Shown here: piece by piece, positions 18,787-28,767 of the stretch
Layout of the letters: every line of letters starts with the position of its first letter
Position numbering within the stretch: the stretch's first letter is position 1
Assembly (NCBI RefSeq): GCF_010111755.1
Contig: NC_088957.1
Span: forward strand, 496,001 to 560,000
Source: Nakaseomyces glabratus
Lineage: Eukaryota; Ascomycota; Saccharomycetes; Saccharomycetales; Saccharomycetaceae
Reading direction: 5' to 3'
DNA length: 64,000 nucleotides
Translations under genes and position numbers: made by a program
The notes under the pieces: generated by a model
The model's input: only the letters and a program-made list of their open reading frames with translations
Database searches by the model: none
What the model was told of the DNA's origin: nothing

Positions 18787-18871
18787 AAGATTATAAGTTA
18801 TATTTTGCAACAAGCCTTTCAAATAGTCCAATAGTTCGATTTGGCACAGCACAGCAATTCAAGAAAAAAAG

Positions 18872-21544
18872 ATGACCGTGCCCGCTACTAAGAAACAAAG
18901 AATCATCAATTGTGTATCGCAATTGCCATACAAGATACAACTGGGCGAAACCAACGATGACTGGAAGATCACCCACGTAACGGGTAACAGCGCCCTATAC
19001 TCCTCCCTGGACTACTTGAACTACGACTTGCAAGGAGAAGTCGAACACCACGTTGTCGGCTGGACCGGCGAGGTCACCAGGGAAGCCAGCGTTCCTAACT
19101 TCACTAAGGAGGACAAGGACAAGCACGATGCCAGTGAGGAAGACCCCATGTACTTGACTAAAGAGCAGATTAGCGGCTTGACCTCTACGCTGCAAGACCA
19201 AATGAAGGTCGAGGATAGCAATAGCACAGTACACCCAGTCTGGCTGTTGCGCAGAGACCAGAGCAGGTGGAGATCCTACGCGGAAAAGGTCATCTGGCCT
19301 ACTTTTCACTATATCTTGAACCCTTCTTCTGCTAATATTCAGCAGGAAAACAATTGGTGGTACGACTACGTCAAGTTCAATGAGGCTTACGCCAACAAAA
19401 TTGCAGAAATTTACCAAAAGGGGGACATCATTTGGATTCACGATTACTACCTGCTGCTACTTCCACAATTGCTAAGAATGCGTTACGACCAGGATGTCGC
19501 CATTGGCTACTTCCACCACGCCCCATGGCCAAGTCATGAATACTTCAGATGCTTGCCCCGTAGAAAGCAAATCCTGGACGGTTTGCTTGGTGCTAACAAG
19601 ATCTGCTTCCAAAACGAATCCTTCTCTAGACACTTTGTCTCAAGTTGTAAGAGACTGCTGGACTCCTCCGCTAAGAAGACCAAGAACGCTGATGGATTTG
19701 AACAATATCAAATTAGTGCCTATGGTGGTGATCTAATTGTCGATTCTTTGCCAATTGGTGTCAACACGAAACAACTATTGAAGGATGCTTTTACCAAAGA
19801 CATTGACTCAAAGGTGCTTGCTATTAAACAGGCTTACCAAAATAAGAAGATTATTATCGGTAGAGACCGTCTTGACCCTGTTCGTGGTGTCCTACAAAAG
19901 ATGAGAGCCTTCGAAACATTCTTGGAAATGTATCCTTACTGGAGAGATCAAGTGGTTTTGATTCAAGTTAGTTCTCCTACTGCTAACAGAAATTCCCCAC
20001 AAACAATCAAATTGGAACAACAGGTCAACGAATTGGTCAACTCCATCAACTCAAAGTATGGATCTTTGAACTTCTCTCCTGTACAACACTACTATATGCG
20101 TATTCCAAAGGATGTCTATCTATCCTTGCTGAGAGTTGCTGATCTATGTTTGATTACCAGTGTCAGAGATGGTATGAACACCACAGCTCTTGAATATGTC
20201 ACTTTGAAATCAAACAAATCGTCAGCAAATGCCTTGAGTTATGGTAACCCATTGGTATTGTCCGAATTTTCAGGTAGCAGTACCTTGCTAAAAGATGCGA
20301 TTTTAGTCAATCCATGGGATTCAGTTGCCGTTGCAAAGTCAATCAATATGGCATTGAATATGACTAAGGATGAAAAATCTGCCTTAGAAGATAAATTGTG
20401 GTCTGAGGTCCCAACAATTCAAGATTGGACTGATAAGTACCTGAAGTCTTTGAAGGAAATTATTCATGATAGCTCTTTGGGAACCCCAAGTGCCGACAAG
20501 AGAATCACTCCTGCTTTGAATAGACCAATTCTGCTTGAAAACTACAAACAGGCCAAACGTCGTTTATTCTTATTTGACTATGATGGTACTCTAACTCCAA
20601 TCGTTCAAGACCCAGCCGCTGCTATTCCAACGGCAAGATTGTACTCAATCTTACAAAAGTTAGCTGCTGATCCAAAAAATCAAATTTGGATCATTTCTGG
20701 TAGAGATCAAAAGTTCTTGAATAAATGGCTAGGATCAAAGCTTCCACAACTGGGCTTAAGTGCCGAGCATGGCTGTTTCATGAAAGATATTGGTAACGAA
20801 GACTGGGTAAACTTAACTGAAAAGGTTGATATGTCTTGGCAAGCCAGAGTTAATGATGTGATGGAAGATTTCACCAGGCGTACACCAGGCTCTTTCATTG
20901 AAAGAAAGAAGGTTGCCCTAACATGGCATTATAGAAGAGCCGTACCAGAACTTGGTGAATTCCATGCAAGCGAATTGCAAAAGGAACTACTAAAGTTTAC
21001 CGATGATTCTGATTTAGAGGTTATGGAAGGTAAGGCTAATATCGAAGTCCGCCCAAGATTCGTTAATAAGGGTGAAATTGTTAAACGTCTGGTTTGGCAC
21101 GAACATGGTAAGTCACAGGACATGTTGAAGGGTATCAACGATACGTTACCTATCACAGAAATGCCTGATTTCATTCTGTGTCTAGGTGATGACTTTACTG
21201 ACGAAGATATGTTCAGACAACTAAACACCATTGAGTCTGTTTGGGATAAGAAATTCCCTGATGACCGTAACAACTTTGGTCACTTTGGATTCTACCCAGT
21301 TACCGTTGGTTCAGCTTCTAAGAAGACTGTTGCCAAAGCTCACTTAACTGATCCTCAACAAGTTCTAGAGACACTTGGTTTACTTGTTGGAGACGTATCT
21401 TTGTTCCAAAGTGCTGGTACTGTTGAGCTGGATGCTAGAGGCCACGTTAAGAACAGTGAAAGTAGTTTGAAGTCAGAACAAGCAACCGCTCAATATGTTT
21501 TAAAGAGAACGGCATCATCTCAGAATGTTAAAAAGGATAAATAA
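18872..21544 (+). CDS. TPS2: TPS2, trehalose-6-phosphate phosphatase
   Basis: The 890-residue protein has an N-terminal trehalose-6-phosphate-synthase-like domain (about 25-520; blocks WIHDYYLLLLPQLLR, GYFHHAPWPSHEYFR). Its C-terminal HAD phosphatase domain has motif I FDYDGTLTP (Asp569, Asp571), IISGRDQ and the acidic motif LCLGDDFTDEDMF. It converts trehalose-6-phosphate to trehalose as the phosphatase subunit of the Tps1/Tps2/Tsl1/Tps3 complex in the cytosol. The synthase-like domain of Tps2 proteins is regarded as non-catalytic. S. cerevisiae Tps2 (YDR074W) has 896 residues. The neighbour on the left is SNF11 as in S. cerevisiae; on the right synteny switches to NNR1 (YNL200C). Confidence 0.97.
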   Translation: MTVPATKKQRIINCVSQLPYKIQLGETNDDWKITHVTGNSALYSSLDYLNYDLQGEVEHHVVGWTGEVTREASVPNFTKEDKDKHDASEEDPMYLTKEQISGLTSTLQDQMKVEDSNSTVHPVWLLRRDQSRWRSYAEKVIWPTFHYILNPSSANIQQENNWWYDYVKFNEAYANKIAEIYQKGDIIWIHDYYLLLLPQLLRMRYDQDVAIGYFHHAPWPSHEYFRCLPRRKQILDGLLGANKICFQNESFSRHFVSSCKRLLDSSAKKTKNADGFEQYQISAYGGDLIVDSLPIGVNTKQLLKDAFTKDIDSKVLAIKQAYQNKKIIIGRDRLDPVRGVLQKMRAFETFLEMYPYWRDQVVLIQVSSPTANRNSPQTIKLEQQVNELVNSINSKYGSLNFSPVQHYYMRIPKDVYLSLLRVADLCLITSVRDGMNTTALEYVTLKSNKSSANALSYGNPLVLSEFSGSSTLLKDAILVNPWDSVAVAKSINMALNMTKDEKSALEDKLWSEVPTIQDWTDKYLKSLKEIIHDSSLGTPSADKRITPALNRPILLENYKQAKRRLFLFDYDGTLTPIVQDPAAAIPTARLYSILQKLAADPKNQIWIISGRDQKFLNKWLGSKLPQLGLSAEHGCFMKDIGNEDWVNLTEKVDMSWQARVNDVMEDFTRRTPGSFIERKKVALTWHYRRAVPELGEFHASELQKELLKFTDDSDLEVMEGKANIEVRPRFVNKGEIVKRLVWHEHGKSQDMLKGINDTLPITEMPDFILCLGDDFTDEDMFRQLNTIESVWDKKFPDDRNNFGHFGFYPVTVGSASKKTVAKAHLTDPQQVLETLGLLVGDVSLFQSAGTVELDARGHVKNSESSLKSEQATAQYVLKRTASSQNVKKDK

Positions 21545-21936
21545 TCTGACGAGCTTATGATTTATGGTATCTTTGAAATGGAGTTTGAGTATGTTTTTAA
21601 CACGATTACACCATTCAACTAATATATTCTTTTTCTTGCAACAAATGTTCGATTGGATATATCCGAAGATACATTGTGATACCAATGACAACATTCAAAT
21701 AATGATCGTTTGATGCAAAAGACTAGATTGATTTTATGACTTTTTCTGATTTTAATTTTGGTTTTACGACTTGTTTCTATATGATATATAAGATATATAC
21801 ATTTTCTAGATATATTTATTATAAAAATTGTATCTTAAATTGTTGTTTTAACACAGAAAAAAAAGTTGTGGAAAATTGATGTTTATGTTTGTCGTTATTA
21901 CTTATTCTATTTAGTATAATAATGGTTTCGTGTTTC
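21545..21936. other. Intergenic: convergent TPS2/NNR1 3' region
   Basis: AT-rich 3' flanks of two convergent genes. TATATA-containing stretches near 21780-21820 could serve as poly(A) efficiency elements for both strands. A synteny junction falls here. Confidence 0.6.
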
Positions 21937-22677
21937 TCATAATTTGAGTACTTGGTCAGTACCTTCATAGGCAAATGGTTCAAATCCATATTTGTTTGCA
22001 AAATCTCTTGGCACAAACCTACCCCCCACATAGTGTTTGGTAGTTTTTTCTTTTAAGTAGTTGCTGCAGAGCTTGGGTACAGTCAATGAAACTAAAACCT
22101 TTGGAACTATACATTGTTCAGAAATTGGACCTTCGTCAACATCCCACCCAGTGGGTACATCAACTGATATGATTGGAATATCGTTCTCAATTTTCTTCAA
22201 TTGAGACATTATCGATTGGAATGGTTCTCTCATTGGTGGCTTAAAACTAAACCCAAATATAGCATCAACTATACACAATGTCTTTTCTGGTTCTAAGTAA
22301 GATAGCCATCTCGTTTCGTCATCATCCTGACCTAACACTGGAACTTTAAAGAAATTTAATTGATGCACTAATTGCTTGTAAAACTCGGTTCTTTCACTTC
22401 TCTTAGGATAAAACACTATGGGGTTGTAGCCAAATAACTTTAGATGTCTTGCACATACAAGACCGTCTCCACCATTGTTCCCAGGCCCAGCGATCACAAA
22501 GACATGTTTGTTATCATTCAACTTACTTGAGAGTGGAAACTCTCGAGACACTGCTTGAGCTACACTGAAACCAGCCAATTCCATCAATTGTTGCAAAGTG
22601 AACCCAACTTGTGGGCCCATTAGTTCCTGATCAATCTCTGCTGCCAGTTTAGATGACACAACTTTTAATGCTGACAT
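21937..22677 (-). CDS. NNR1: NNR1, NAD(P)HX epimerase
   Basis: The 246-residue single-domain YjeF_N protein has the substrate loop VIAGPGNNGGDGLVCARHL, the motif VDAIFGFSFKPPMREPF, and ISVDVPTGWDVDEGPI. The family epimerises damaged R-NADHX and R-NADPHX to the S forms that the partner dehydratase repairs. The length equals S. cerevisiae Nnr1 (YNL200C, 246 residues). GCR2 and WHI3 follow in the YNL200C-YNL197C order, all minus strand. Confidence 0.95.
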   Translation of the reverse strand: MSALKVVSSKLAAEIDQELMGPQVGFTLQQLMELAGFSVAQAVSREFPLSSKLNDNKHVFVIAGPGNNGGDGLVCARHLKLFGYNPIVFYPKRSERTEFYKQLVHQLNFFKVPVLGQDDDETRWLSYLEPEKTLCIVDAIFGFSFKPPMREPFQSIMSQLKKIENDIPIISVDVPTGWDVDEGPISEQCIVPKVLVSLTVPKLCSNYLKEKTTKHYVGGRFVPRDFANKYGFEPFAYEGTDQVLKL

Positions 22678-23123
22678 TTTAGTACCAAACGTTTTCCCTT
22701 TGTTGACCTTCTTCAGAGGTAAAATGAATTAATCCTTAATAAAATATGTCGAGTCAATTACCTCTTATATAAGTAAATTGACTTGAGTGGTTTATAATGA
22801 CAGTTCATATACTTCATGGTGTAAACTAGGGCAGAAACTGTGATCACATCCCTTAAGGGTCGCCAAATCAAACATCAATGATAACGATATATGAGGAATA
22901 AGATTACTTATTCTAATTTGATCCATATTTCCTTCATAAGAATATTAATCAAGTTCTGAATAAACAAGTTTATATTAACATTAAATACTATATTATTCAT
23001 GAAAAACTAGAATAGAAAATACATATATGTATATATAGTTACACTTCATCTCGAGAATAAATTCTGAGAATAATAAAAATTAACTTCATTTTGTTCATTT
23101 CAAATTAGACAAGCTAATACCAA
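22678..23123. other. Intergenic: NNR1 promoter / GCR2 3' flank
   Basis: 446 bp of AT-rich DNA with no distinctive site beyond TATATA-type poly(A) signals near 23026-23036. Confidence 0.5.
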
Positions 23124-24776
23124 TTAACGTTTCAGGTCCTTGAGCATGCTTCTAACACATCCCATATCTTCTATCAACATCTTCCGCAACCATTGAGTTT
23201 CTTGCCGCTGTAACTCCAATTCCCTCTCAAGCTGCATTATACGCTGGCCTTTTTCAGAGACAATAGACTCATACATAGTTTTCATTTGTCTAACGATTGA
23301 ATCCAATTCCACTGTACTATCAGTTGATTTTTGTTTTAGGAGGTTATTGCTGTTGTCCTGGCCTTCATTAACGTAATTATTTCCTGAGTCATCATTTCCA
23401 ATTACATCAGCAGAAGATGGTTTCTCATTATCATTAGTGTATTTGGTTTTCTTATTAGATAAATTAGGCAATTGTAATAGCTCTTCTACTGTATCATCAT
23501 CAAGTGTATTCACATCTAGTGAGCCTAAAGATCGCCTTTTCCAATTATGTTGGGGGGCTGGCATGGTAGTGTTAAGTGCTGCATTTATTTGATTATTAGT
23601 TGTATTAGAAGTAACAGAATTTAAGAACGGCAGACCTGAAGCTCCATTAGGCACAGTGCTATTAATATCATTACCAAAATTAAATTCAAAATTGTTTGCC
23701 CCTGGACTAGTTGGCTGAGTATAATAACCATTCAGTGATCTTGAATGTATGTCTTGCGGAACGCTCAGCAATCTTTTTTGTAGCTGCTGTTGTAGATATG
23801 AGTCAAATAACATATTATTAAAATTAGTATTGTTTTCGTTCATACTTTGGTTTCCGTTGTGATTTTGTACCATTATTGGATCGTCCTGTTTCAGTTCAGC
23901 ATTTTGAGAAGTTTGGTCACCTATCTGTTGATTAGATTTTGGCCTTGAAATTCGTTGTTGTCTTTGTGCTCTTATATTTTTTCTTTTATTCCGAGTTTGA
24001 GTAACATCATTGTCAGGTGTATTTCTCTTATTGCTATTGCCGCTGTTTGGTGTTAGGTCATTTTCTACCGACACAGTTCCTTTATTGGAAGTATTACTGT
24101 TTACATCACTTACATTCTTTCCCCGACCATTTAAGTTGATATTTTGGGCTTTTTTACCTCTGCCTTGTACTATCATTTGACCAGTCTCCAGATCATATAC
24201 ATTTAATATACTCATTGTTGCCAAATTCCATAGGTTATCATTAGCCAATTCCTCATTGCTCCTTACTTTCCACGAGTCCTCATCAATTCTGCTAAAATAT
24301 TTTGCATATGGACTTGCATCATAGCTTAATCCCAATTCTCTGATTATTTGCTGAAACCTCTGGTAGAGTTCAATGCTGGATTTTGGTGACGTTGATCTAT
24401 CGTCCACGGATCCTGTGTTTAGCGTAGCATTATAAAGCTTTGATATCTTTATGAAAACTTTCATATATTGCGCACTTACCAACCCCCCACTAAAAGGACC
24501 ACCACTAGGAGTTGATCCACTCTGACTGGAGCTGTTATTTGGTGTCCCACTATTCTTTGTGTCCGAAAAGTCGTTGTTATTCGAATCTTCAATACTTAGT
24601 TCTTTCTTCCCCACACTGTTTGGCAAATTGGTGTTCGTTAAATTAGTTGGAGTATTAGTGGATGTTTGTGGTGAGCTGGTAGCACTTAGTAGTGTATTTG
24701 TCAATATTACTCTTGTTTCTGATAACAGAGCAAACGCCCTTATAATAAAGACATCTAACTTAACCTGATGATGCAT
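23124..24776 (-). CDS. GCR2: GCR2, glycolytic gene transcriptional coactivator (first copy)
   Basis: The 550-residue protein begins MHHQVKLDVFIIRAFALLSE. It contains KISKLYNATLNTGSVDDRST and the continuing SPKSSIELYQRFQQIIREL. It also has the block RSLNGYYTQPTSPG (about 345-358), WKRRSLGSLDVNTLDDDTV, and a C-terminal coiled coil (LERELELQRQETQWLRKMLI onward). All match S. cerevisiae Gcr2 (YNL199C). Gcr2 bridges Gcr1 and Rap1 and activates glycolytic and ribosomal protein genes. The middle is Asn/Ser-rich and probably disordered. The open frame starts at GTG 24782; ATG 24776 gives the conserved MHHQ N-terminus. A second, more diverged GCR2-like gene lies at 34406. Confidence 0.95.
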   Translation of the reverse strand: MHHQVKLDVFIIRAFALLSETRVILTNTLLSATSSPQTSTNTPTNLTNTNLPNSVGKKELSIEDSNNNDFSDTKNSGTPNNSSSQSGSTPSGGPFSGGLVSAQYMKVFIKISKLYNATLNTGSVDDRSTSPKSSIELYQRFQQIIRELGLSYDASPYAKYFSRIDEDSWKVRSNEELANDNLWNLATMSILNVYDLETGQMIVQGRGKKAQNINLNGRGKNVSDVNSNTSNKGTVSVENDLTPNSGNSNKRNTPDNDVTQTRNKRKNIRAQRQQRISRPKSNQQIGDQTSQNAELKQDDPIMVQNHNGNQSMNENNTNFNNMLFDSYLQQQLQKRLLSVPQDIHSRSLNGYYTQPTSPGANNFEFNFGNDINSTVPNGASGLPFLNSVTSNTTNNQINAALNTTMPAPQHNWKRRSLGSLDVNTLDDDTVEELLQLPNLSNKKTKYTNDNEKPSSADVIGNDDSGNNYVNEGQDNSNNLLKQKSTDSTVELDSIVRQMKTMYESIVSEKGQRIMQLERELELQRQETQWLRKMLIEDMGCVRSMLKDLKR

Positions 24777-26149
24777 ATTCACTATTCTTCAACTGCAAAT
24801 AGTAACTTATTGTACAATAGTACTCGAAAATCAGAAATTACTACCTCTTAAAAAGGTACAGCAAATGAAGTGAAAGTGAATTGTCTAATTCCTACCGTGA
24901 AGTCGCGTGTGTTATTGGATATCGCTGTTGATCAAGGGTCCGTTTCTTCGAGATAATCAAACTAAAGTTAGCACCGAGAATAGTCTTGAAACAACAACTA
25001 ACGTGAACTAGAAGTATGAACAATTATTCAACGACTATGCTCATCGCCTATTGCGCTGATTTTGACATTGACTTTTTTTTTCATTTTTTTTTTTCAAAAT
25101 GCGGGCGATGACTACGTTTCTACGCGATAATCAGTATATTAAAGCTAAAAGGGTAATGTGGAAATCAGGAGGAGATTAGTTTGAGAAACTGGAATGCAAA
25201 AATCTTAATTATCAAGTATATATATATATCTCGGCTATTTAACGGCAGCTCTAGACCAGACTATATCATATGTAGGTATCTGGGTTCAACTTATTATATT
25301 ATAGAATAGGAAGAACTAGAGAGAACCCAAAAAAAAGAATACAACTGGAAATAATAAAGATATAAAATTTTTTGAAGTTACAATCTTTTGTTATCCCTAA
25401 TATAAAATAACCTTAAAAGTATTTTTGAGATACAATGTGTCTATTGAAAGAAAGTGTGGACAATAATAATTAGTGATAGAGAAATAAAAAAAACAACAAC
25501 ACTATGATAGTGTTATAGTAAGCAAATTGGTGCTGAAAAGAGGGTGAATTAAAGAGAGTATAATTAAAACTTATCAGTTAACTTGCTAAGAATTTATCAG
25601 GAAAATCATGATTAGTTCATCAGCAAGCATTCAATATTCATTTGTTACCAAAATCAATCGTGAAGCAGAATGTTAATGAAAATAATAATGTCCCGTATGT
25701 TCTGTAAAAGTTCAATGCTGGCAATGTAAGTATAATTTATAATGATGTAATAACAAATTAAACCGTAAAAAATAAAAATAAAATACAACACATTTTGTTT
25801 CTTTCTGTTATTATGAAAATATTATGCGCAAGGGAAAGCAAAAAGTAAAAAAAATGACAAGGAAATGATGGCAGTTTTTCAAAAGCACAAACCTAACAAT
25901 CGAAATTATTAAATAAACTGACTGCTCTGGATGAAAAATATCTGTACAGGATAAAATTTATATTGGAGCTAATTTATCGACCATCTTTGTATGATAGAAA
26001 ATGATGTCATAATGATCTCTTGGTTTACAACCTAAAAGATGAGAGCCAAAAAGAACAGTGAATGATAGCTACTTCTAATTCTCCCATCATGATGAAAACA
26101 TTTTTATGCAGAATTTTGGTACAATAGTAAAGTAAAACTGACCTTATTC
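24777..26149. other. Intergenic: GCR2 promoter / WHI3 3' region
   Basis: 1.37 kb. The GCR2-proximal half has T-rich tracts (near 25071-25094) and a TA repeat near 25220. The WHI3-proximal half is A-rich and probably includes a long 3' untranslated region. No ATG-initiated gene candidate is seen. Confidence 0.6.
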
Positions 26150-28165
26150 TCATGGCTTATTGTATACTATCCCTGAGTTTTGGCCCTGAGTCGATCCTAA
26201 ATTATTACTTGAAACATTAGTAGATGATGTATTCGTATTTCTTCTATTTGTAGGTCCCCTTACTCCCAATGGATTCTTAGAGAAACTCAAACGTATACCT
26301 CCTTTAGTATTAACAGTTGCACGAGGCAATTGGCTACCATATAACTCTACAAGTGCTCTAGTAGCGCAACTAACATCATCGAATTCGACAAAGCACATAG
26401 GTCCATGACCGTGACCAGTGCCATTAGCATTCTTATTGCGGAAAGACAACCTCCTAAAACCAAACTGGTTCGAAAACAATTGTCTCAATTCTTGCTCGGT
26501 AGCATCTGATGGCAGATTACCAACATACAGTGTATTACAAGGAGGATTTTGATCCGCAGGGTTGGCAGGAGGTGGGATTCTTGCAAGCAGAGATAAATCT
26601 GCCTGAGAAATATTGTTGCTACCTGGTATGTTTGCAATATTACTCGTACTTGAAGCAGTCGAGTTTAGACCACTCTGCTTGTTGAATTGAGCCTCTGATG
26701 TCATACCCATGTTACTAGAGTTCACATTGCCTACTTTGGGAATCATATTTGATGATAGCGCATTTCTTTGTGAAGTGATTCTAGATGGTCCCATTTTATG
26801 AGCAGTGTTACCTTGCATGAGAGGCAATTGAGCGTTTTCGGTCGTGACTTGATTATTCTGCATACTTAATGTTGGTGTCTGACCAACTGGATTAAATGGG
26901 GTAAATCGACTGCCATCATGGACACCAATATTCAAATCTGATGCTGTTATTGGATTGACAAATGATTGACCATCACCATGAAGTTGAGGTACCACATTAA
27001 ATGATGACAACGAGGTAGACGAAGCAAATGGTTGACTAGCATTTGGCATTCCCATATTGGTGTTGATTTGCATTTGTTGGCCAAGTTCACCCGATGGTAG
27101 CTGGCTGGCCAAACCAACTTGTGTTTGTTTGGCTCCTGTTGGAGCTGGCATAACATTTGCTTGAGAAGGATTATTTGGGAAATAGAATGCTGCAGATTTC
27201 TTTCTATCATTTTGGCCTGTCCAATCAACAGATGGTGTTTGTGGTTGTGAAGATGCTACTAGGCCATTTAGACTGTTGTTAATCCCATTGTCATTCCATA
27301 TACTTTCATTGATATCATTGTTCTCCCTGACCAAGAATGAGTTAGCTCTATTAGATTGATGAATTGTGCTTTCAATTGGGACTGGGTTTTCAGATATACC
27401 ACTTAGTTGTGTAGCTGGGTTGCTAGATTGGTTTGATTGATTGGTCTGGAAAACCAATGATGAGTTCACTCCTTCTGAACTAAATGGATCATTAAATGAA
27501 AATCTCGAATGGCGTTGACCTATACTTTCATTTTTATGCTCAGGATGCATGGATTTGTGCGCTTCAAATACTTGCTTCAACAATTCTAAGTCAATACTCT
27601 TATTGCTTTCCTGATCAATAGCTTCAATAGTGCATTTTTTCGACTGTTGCGGTCCAAACAAGGTATCCTTCCTGCTCAATATCGTAGCATATTGAGCTAG
27701 CAATCTGAGATTTTTCATCGTAGCCTCAATGCGTTTCCCTGGCTCTGAAACATTACTTTTGTGTTCTTTTTCAACTTCCTTGCCATCTTTGTCATCTACA
27801 AGTCTCACAGACTCAATACCATCTGCTAGAGAGAATATCAAATGACTTTCCCTTTCAGTAAGGTCTTCTGGTATCTGGCCAATCTTCAGCAAATATGGAC
27901 CATGTCCGATATCAGCTAACAAACTATCAACTAAACTGCCAGAGTTCTTGTTTGTAGAGATATCAGAAGTAGGACCTGACGTCACTCCAGGTGTTGCGAT
28001 GGAGAGGTCATGAAGCATGGAGGTTATCGCAAAGGGAGAGGTCTGCTGACTGCCTTTTTGTTGTGACGCGCTCGTGGCAAAGTTTGGAGCAAATGGAATA
28101 GCAACATTCACATTTGTATCGTGATTCTGACTATCCGTCGAACTATTTCGAGAAGTGGTTTCCAT
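26150..28165 (-). CDS. WHI3: WHI3, RNA-binding cell-size and G1 regulator
   Basis: The 671-residue protein has a single C-terminal RRM (about 545-625; RNP2 [12 protein letters not shown]1 [10 protein letters not shown]) preceded by [20 protein letters not shown]. It ends in a conserved segment [18 protein letters not shown] second conserved region near residues 95-185 ([20 protein letters not shown]) lies upstream of long Asn/Gln/Ser-rich stretches. Short linear blocks [12 protein letters not shown] and NNDINESIW recur in the second copy at 39619. Whi3 binds GCAU-containing mRNAs including CLN3, restrains G1 entry and forms condensates in S. cerevisiae. Synteny with NNR1 and GCR2 assigns WHI3 (YNL197C) rather than WHI4. 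Confidence 0.93.
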   Translation of the reverse strand: METTSRNSSTDSQNHDTNVNVAIPFAPNFATSASQQKGSQQTSPFAITSMLHDLSIATPGVTSGPTSDISTNKNSGSLVDSLLADIGHGPYLLKIGQIPEDLTERESHLIFSLADGIESVRLVDDKDGKEVEKEHKSNVSEPGKRIEATMKNLRLLAQYATILSRKDTLFGPQQSKKCTIEAIDQESNKSIDLELLKQVFEAHKSMHPEHKNESIGQRHSRFSFNDPFSSEGVNSSLVFQTNQSNQSSNPATQLSGISENPVPIESTIHQSNRANSFLVRENNDINESIWNDNGINNSLNGLVASSQPQTPSVDWTGQNDRKKSAAFYFPNNPSQANVMPAPTGAKQTQVGLASQLPSGELGQQMQINTNMGMPNASQPFASSTSLSSFNVVPQLHGDGQSFVNPITASDLNIGVHDGSRFTPFNPVGQTPTLSMQNNQVTTENAQLPLMQGNTAHKMGPSRITSQRNALSSNMIPKVGNVNSSNMGMTSEAQFNKQSGLNSTASSTSNIANIPGSNNISQADLSLLARIPPPANPADQNPPCNTLYVGNLPSDATEQELRQLFSNQFGFRRLSFRNKNANGTGHGHGPMCFVEFDDVSCATRALVELYGSQLPRATVNTKGGIRLSFSKNPLGVRGPTNRRNTNTSSTNVSSNNLGSTQGQNSGIVYNKP

Positions 28166-28767
28166 GGTGGTGCTAATCCTGTTATATCTACACTGCTTTA
28201 TTTTCGTTTATCGCTGTCTCGTCCTTTCGCCAGTGGTCCTTTGTCCCTCTAACTGTGAGCTCTGCAACCAAAAAAGAAAAACAGCACACAGTATCTTCAC
28301 ACACAAGCACTGAGAAACTGTATTATGTTACCGCTGAGTTTCCAGTCTTAGGCGCTTATTTGTTGCTATCTTCAGACAAGTCGAGAAATAACTTATTGTT
28401 GCTTCTCTCACCTGCCCTCGCTTGTTTATTTTTCTTTTGTGCAAGTTCCCGTGTCTGGCCCTTTTCCTGTACTTCCCACTCCTCCCCCATTTACCCAAGA
28501 ACACTCTTTTCCAAGGAACACTCCCTGCAAGAGTTTCTGTGACTCTAATGGCGAGACTCGGGTCAGCTCCACAGAAAAGTCAGGAGCAAGCAGGGGACAA
28601 TAAGTAAAATCTTCGTGGATATGTATGTGTCATATGTTTGTCGTATATATGTACTAGAATAGACAGAAGAGTTCATAAAACCTCATTTATATATGTTCCT
28701 GGTATCGATGAAGACTGCTCTTAGTAGTAATAAAAAAAAAATGGGGTAACCAAATAGCGGATGTACT
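28166..28767. other. Intergenic: WHI3 promoter / HO 3' flank; junction of two WGD sister tracks
   Basis: The 602-bp spacer separates the YNL-type block (NNR1-GCR2-WHI3) from the YDL-type block (HO-GCS1-SHS1-WHI4), so the rearrangement junction falls in or near it. It has no tRNA, LTR or repeat that I recognise. The small open frame at 28255 starts with GTG. Confidence 0.65.

Larger units (their letters stand above)
18085..18871. other. Intergenic: TPS2 promoter
   Basis: This 787-bp region contains seven ACTTGC hexamers (18299), a run of seven C (18185), six CCCCT stress elements and a TATA box close to TPS2. Confidence 0.75.

Noticed and set aside
19494..19736. Open frames antisense or out of frame within TPS2, DOA4, GDH2 and IPT1
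   Set aside because: They are shadows of strongly conserved coding sequence in another frame.
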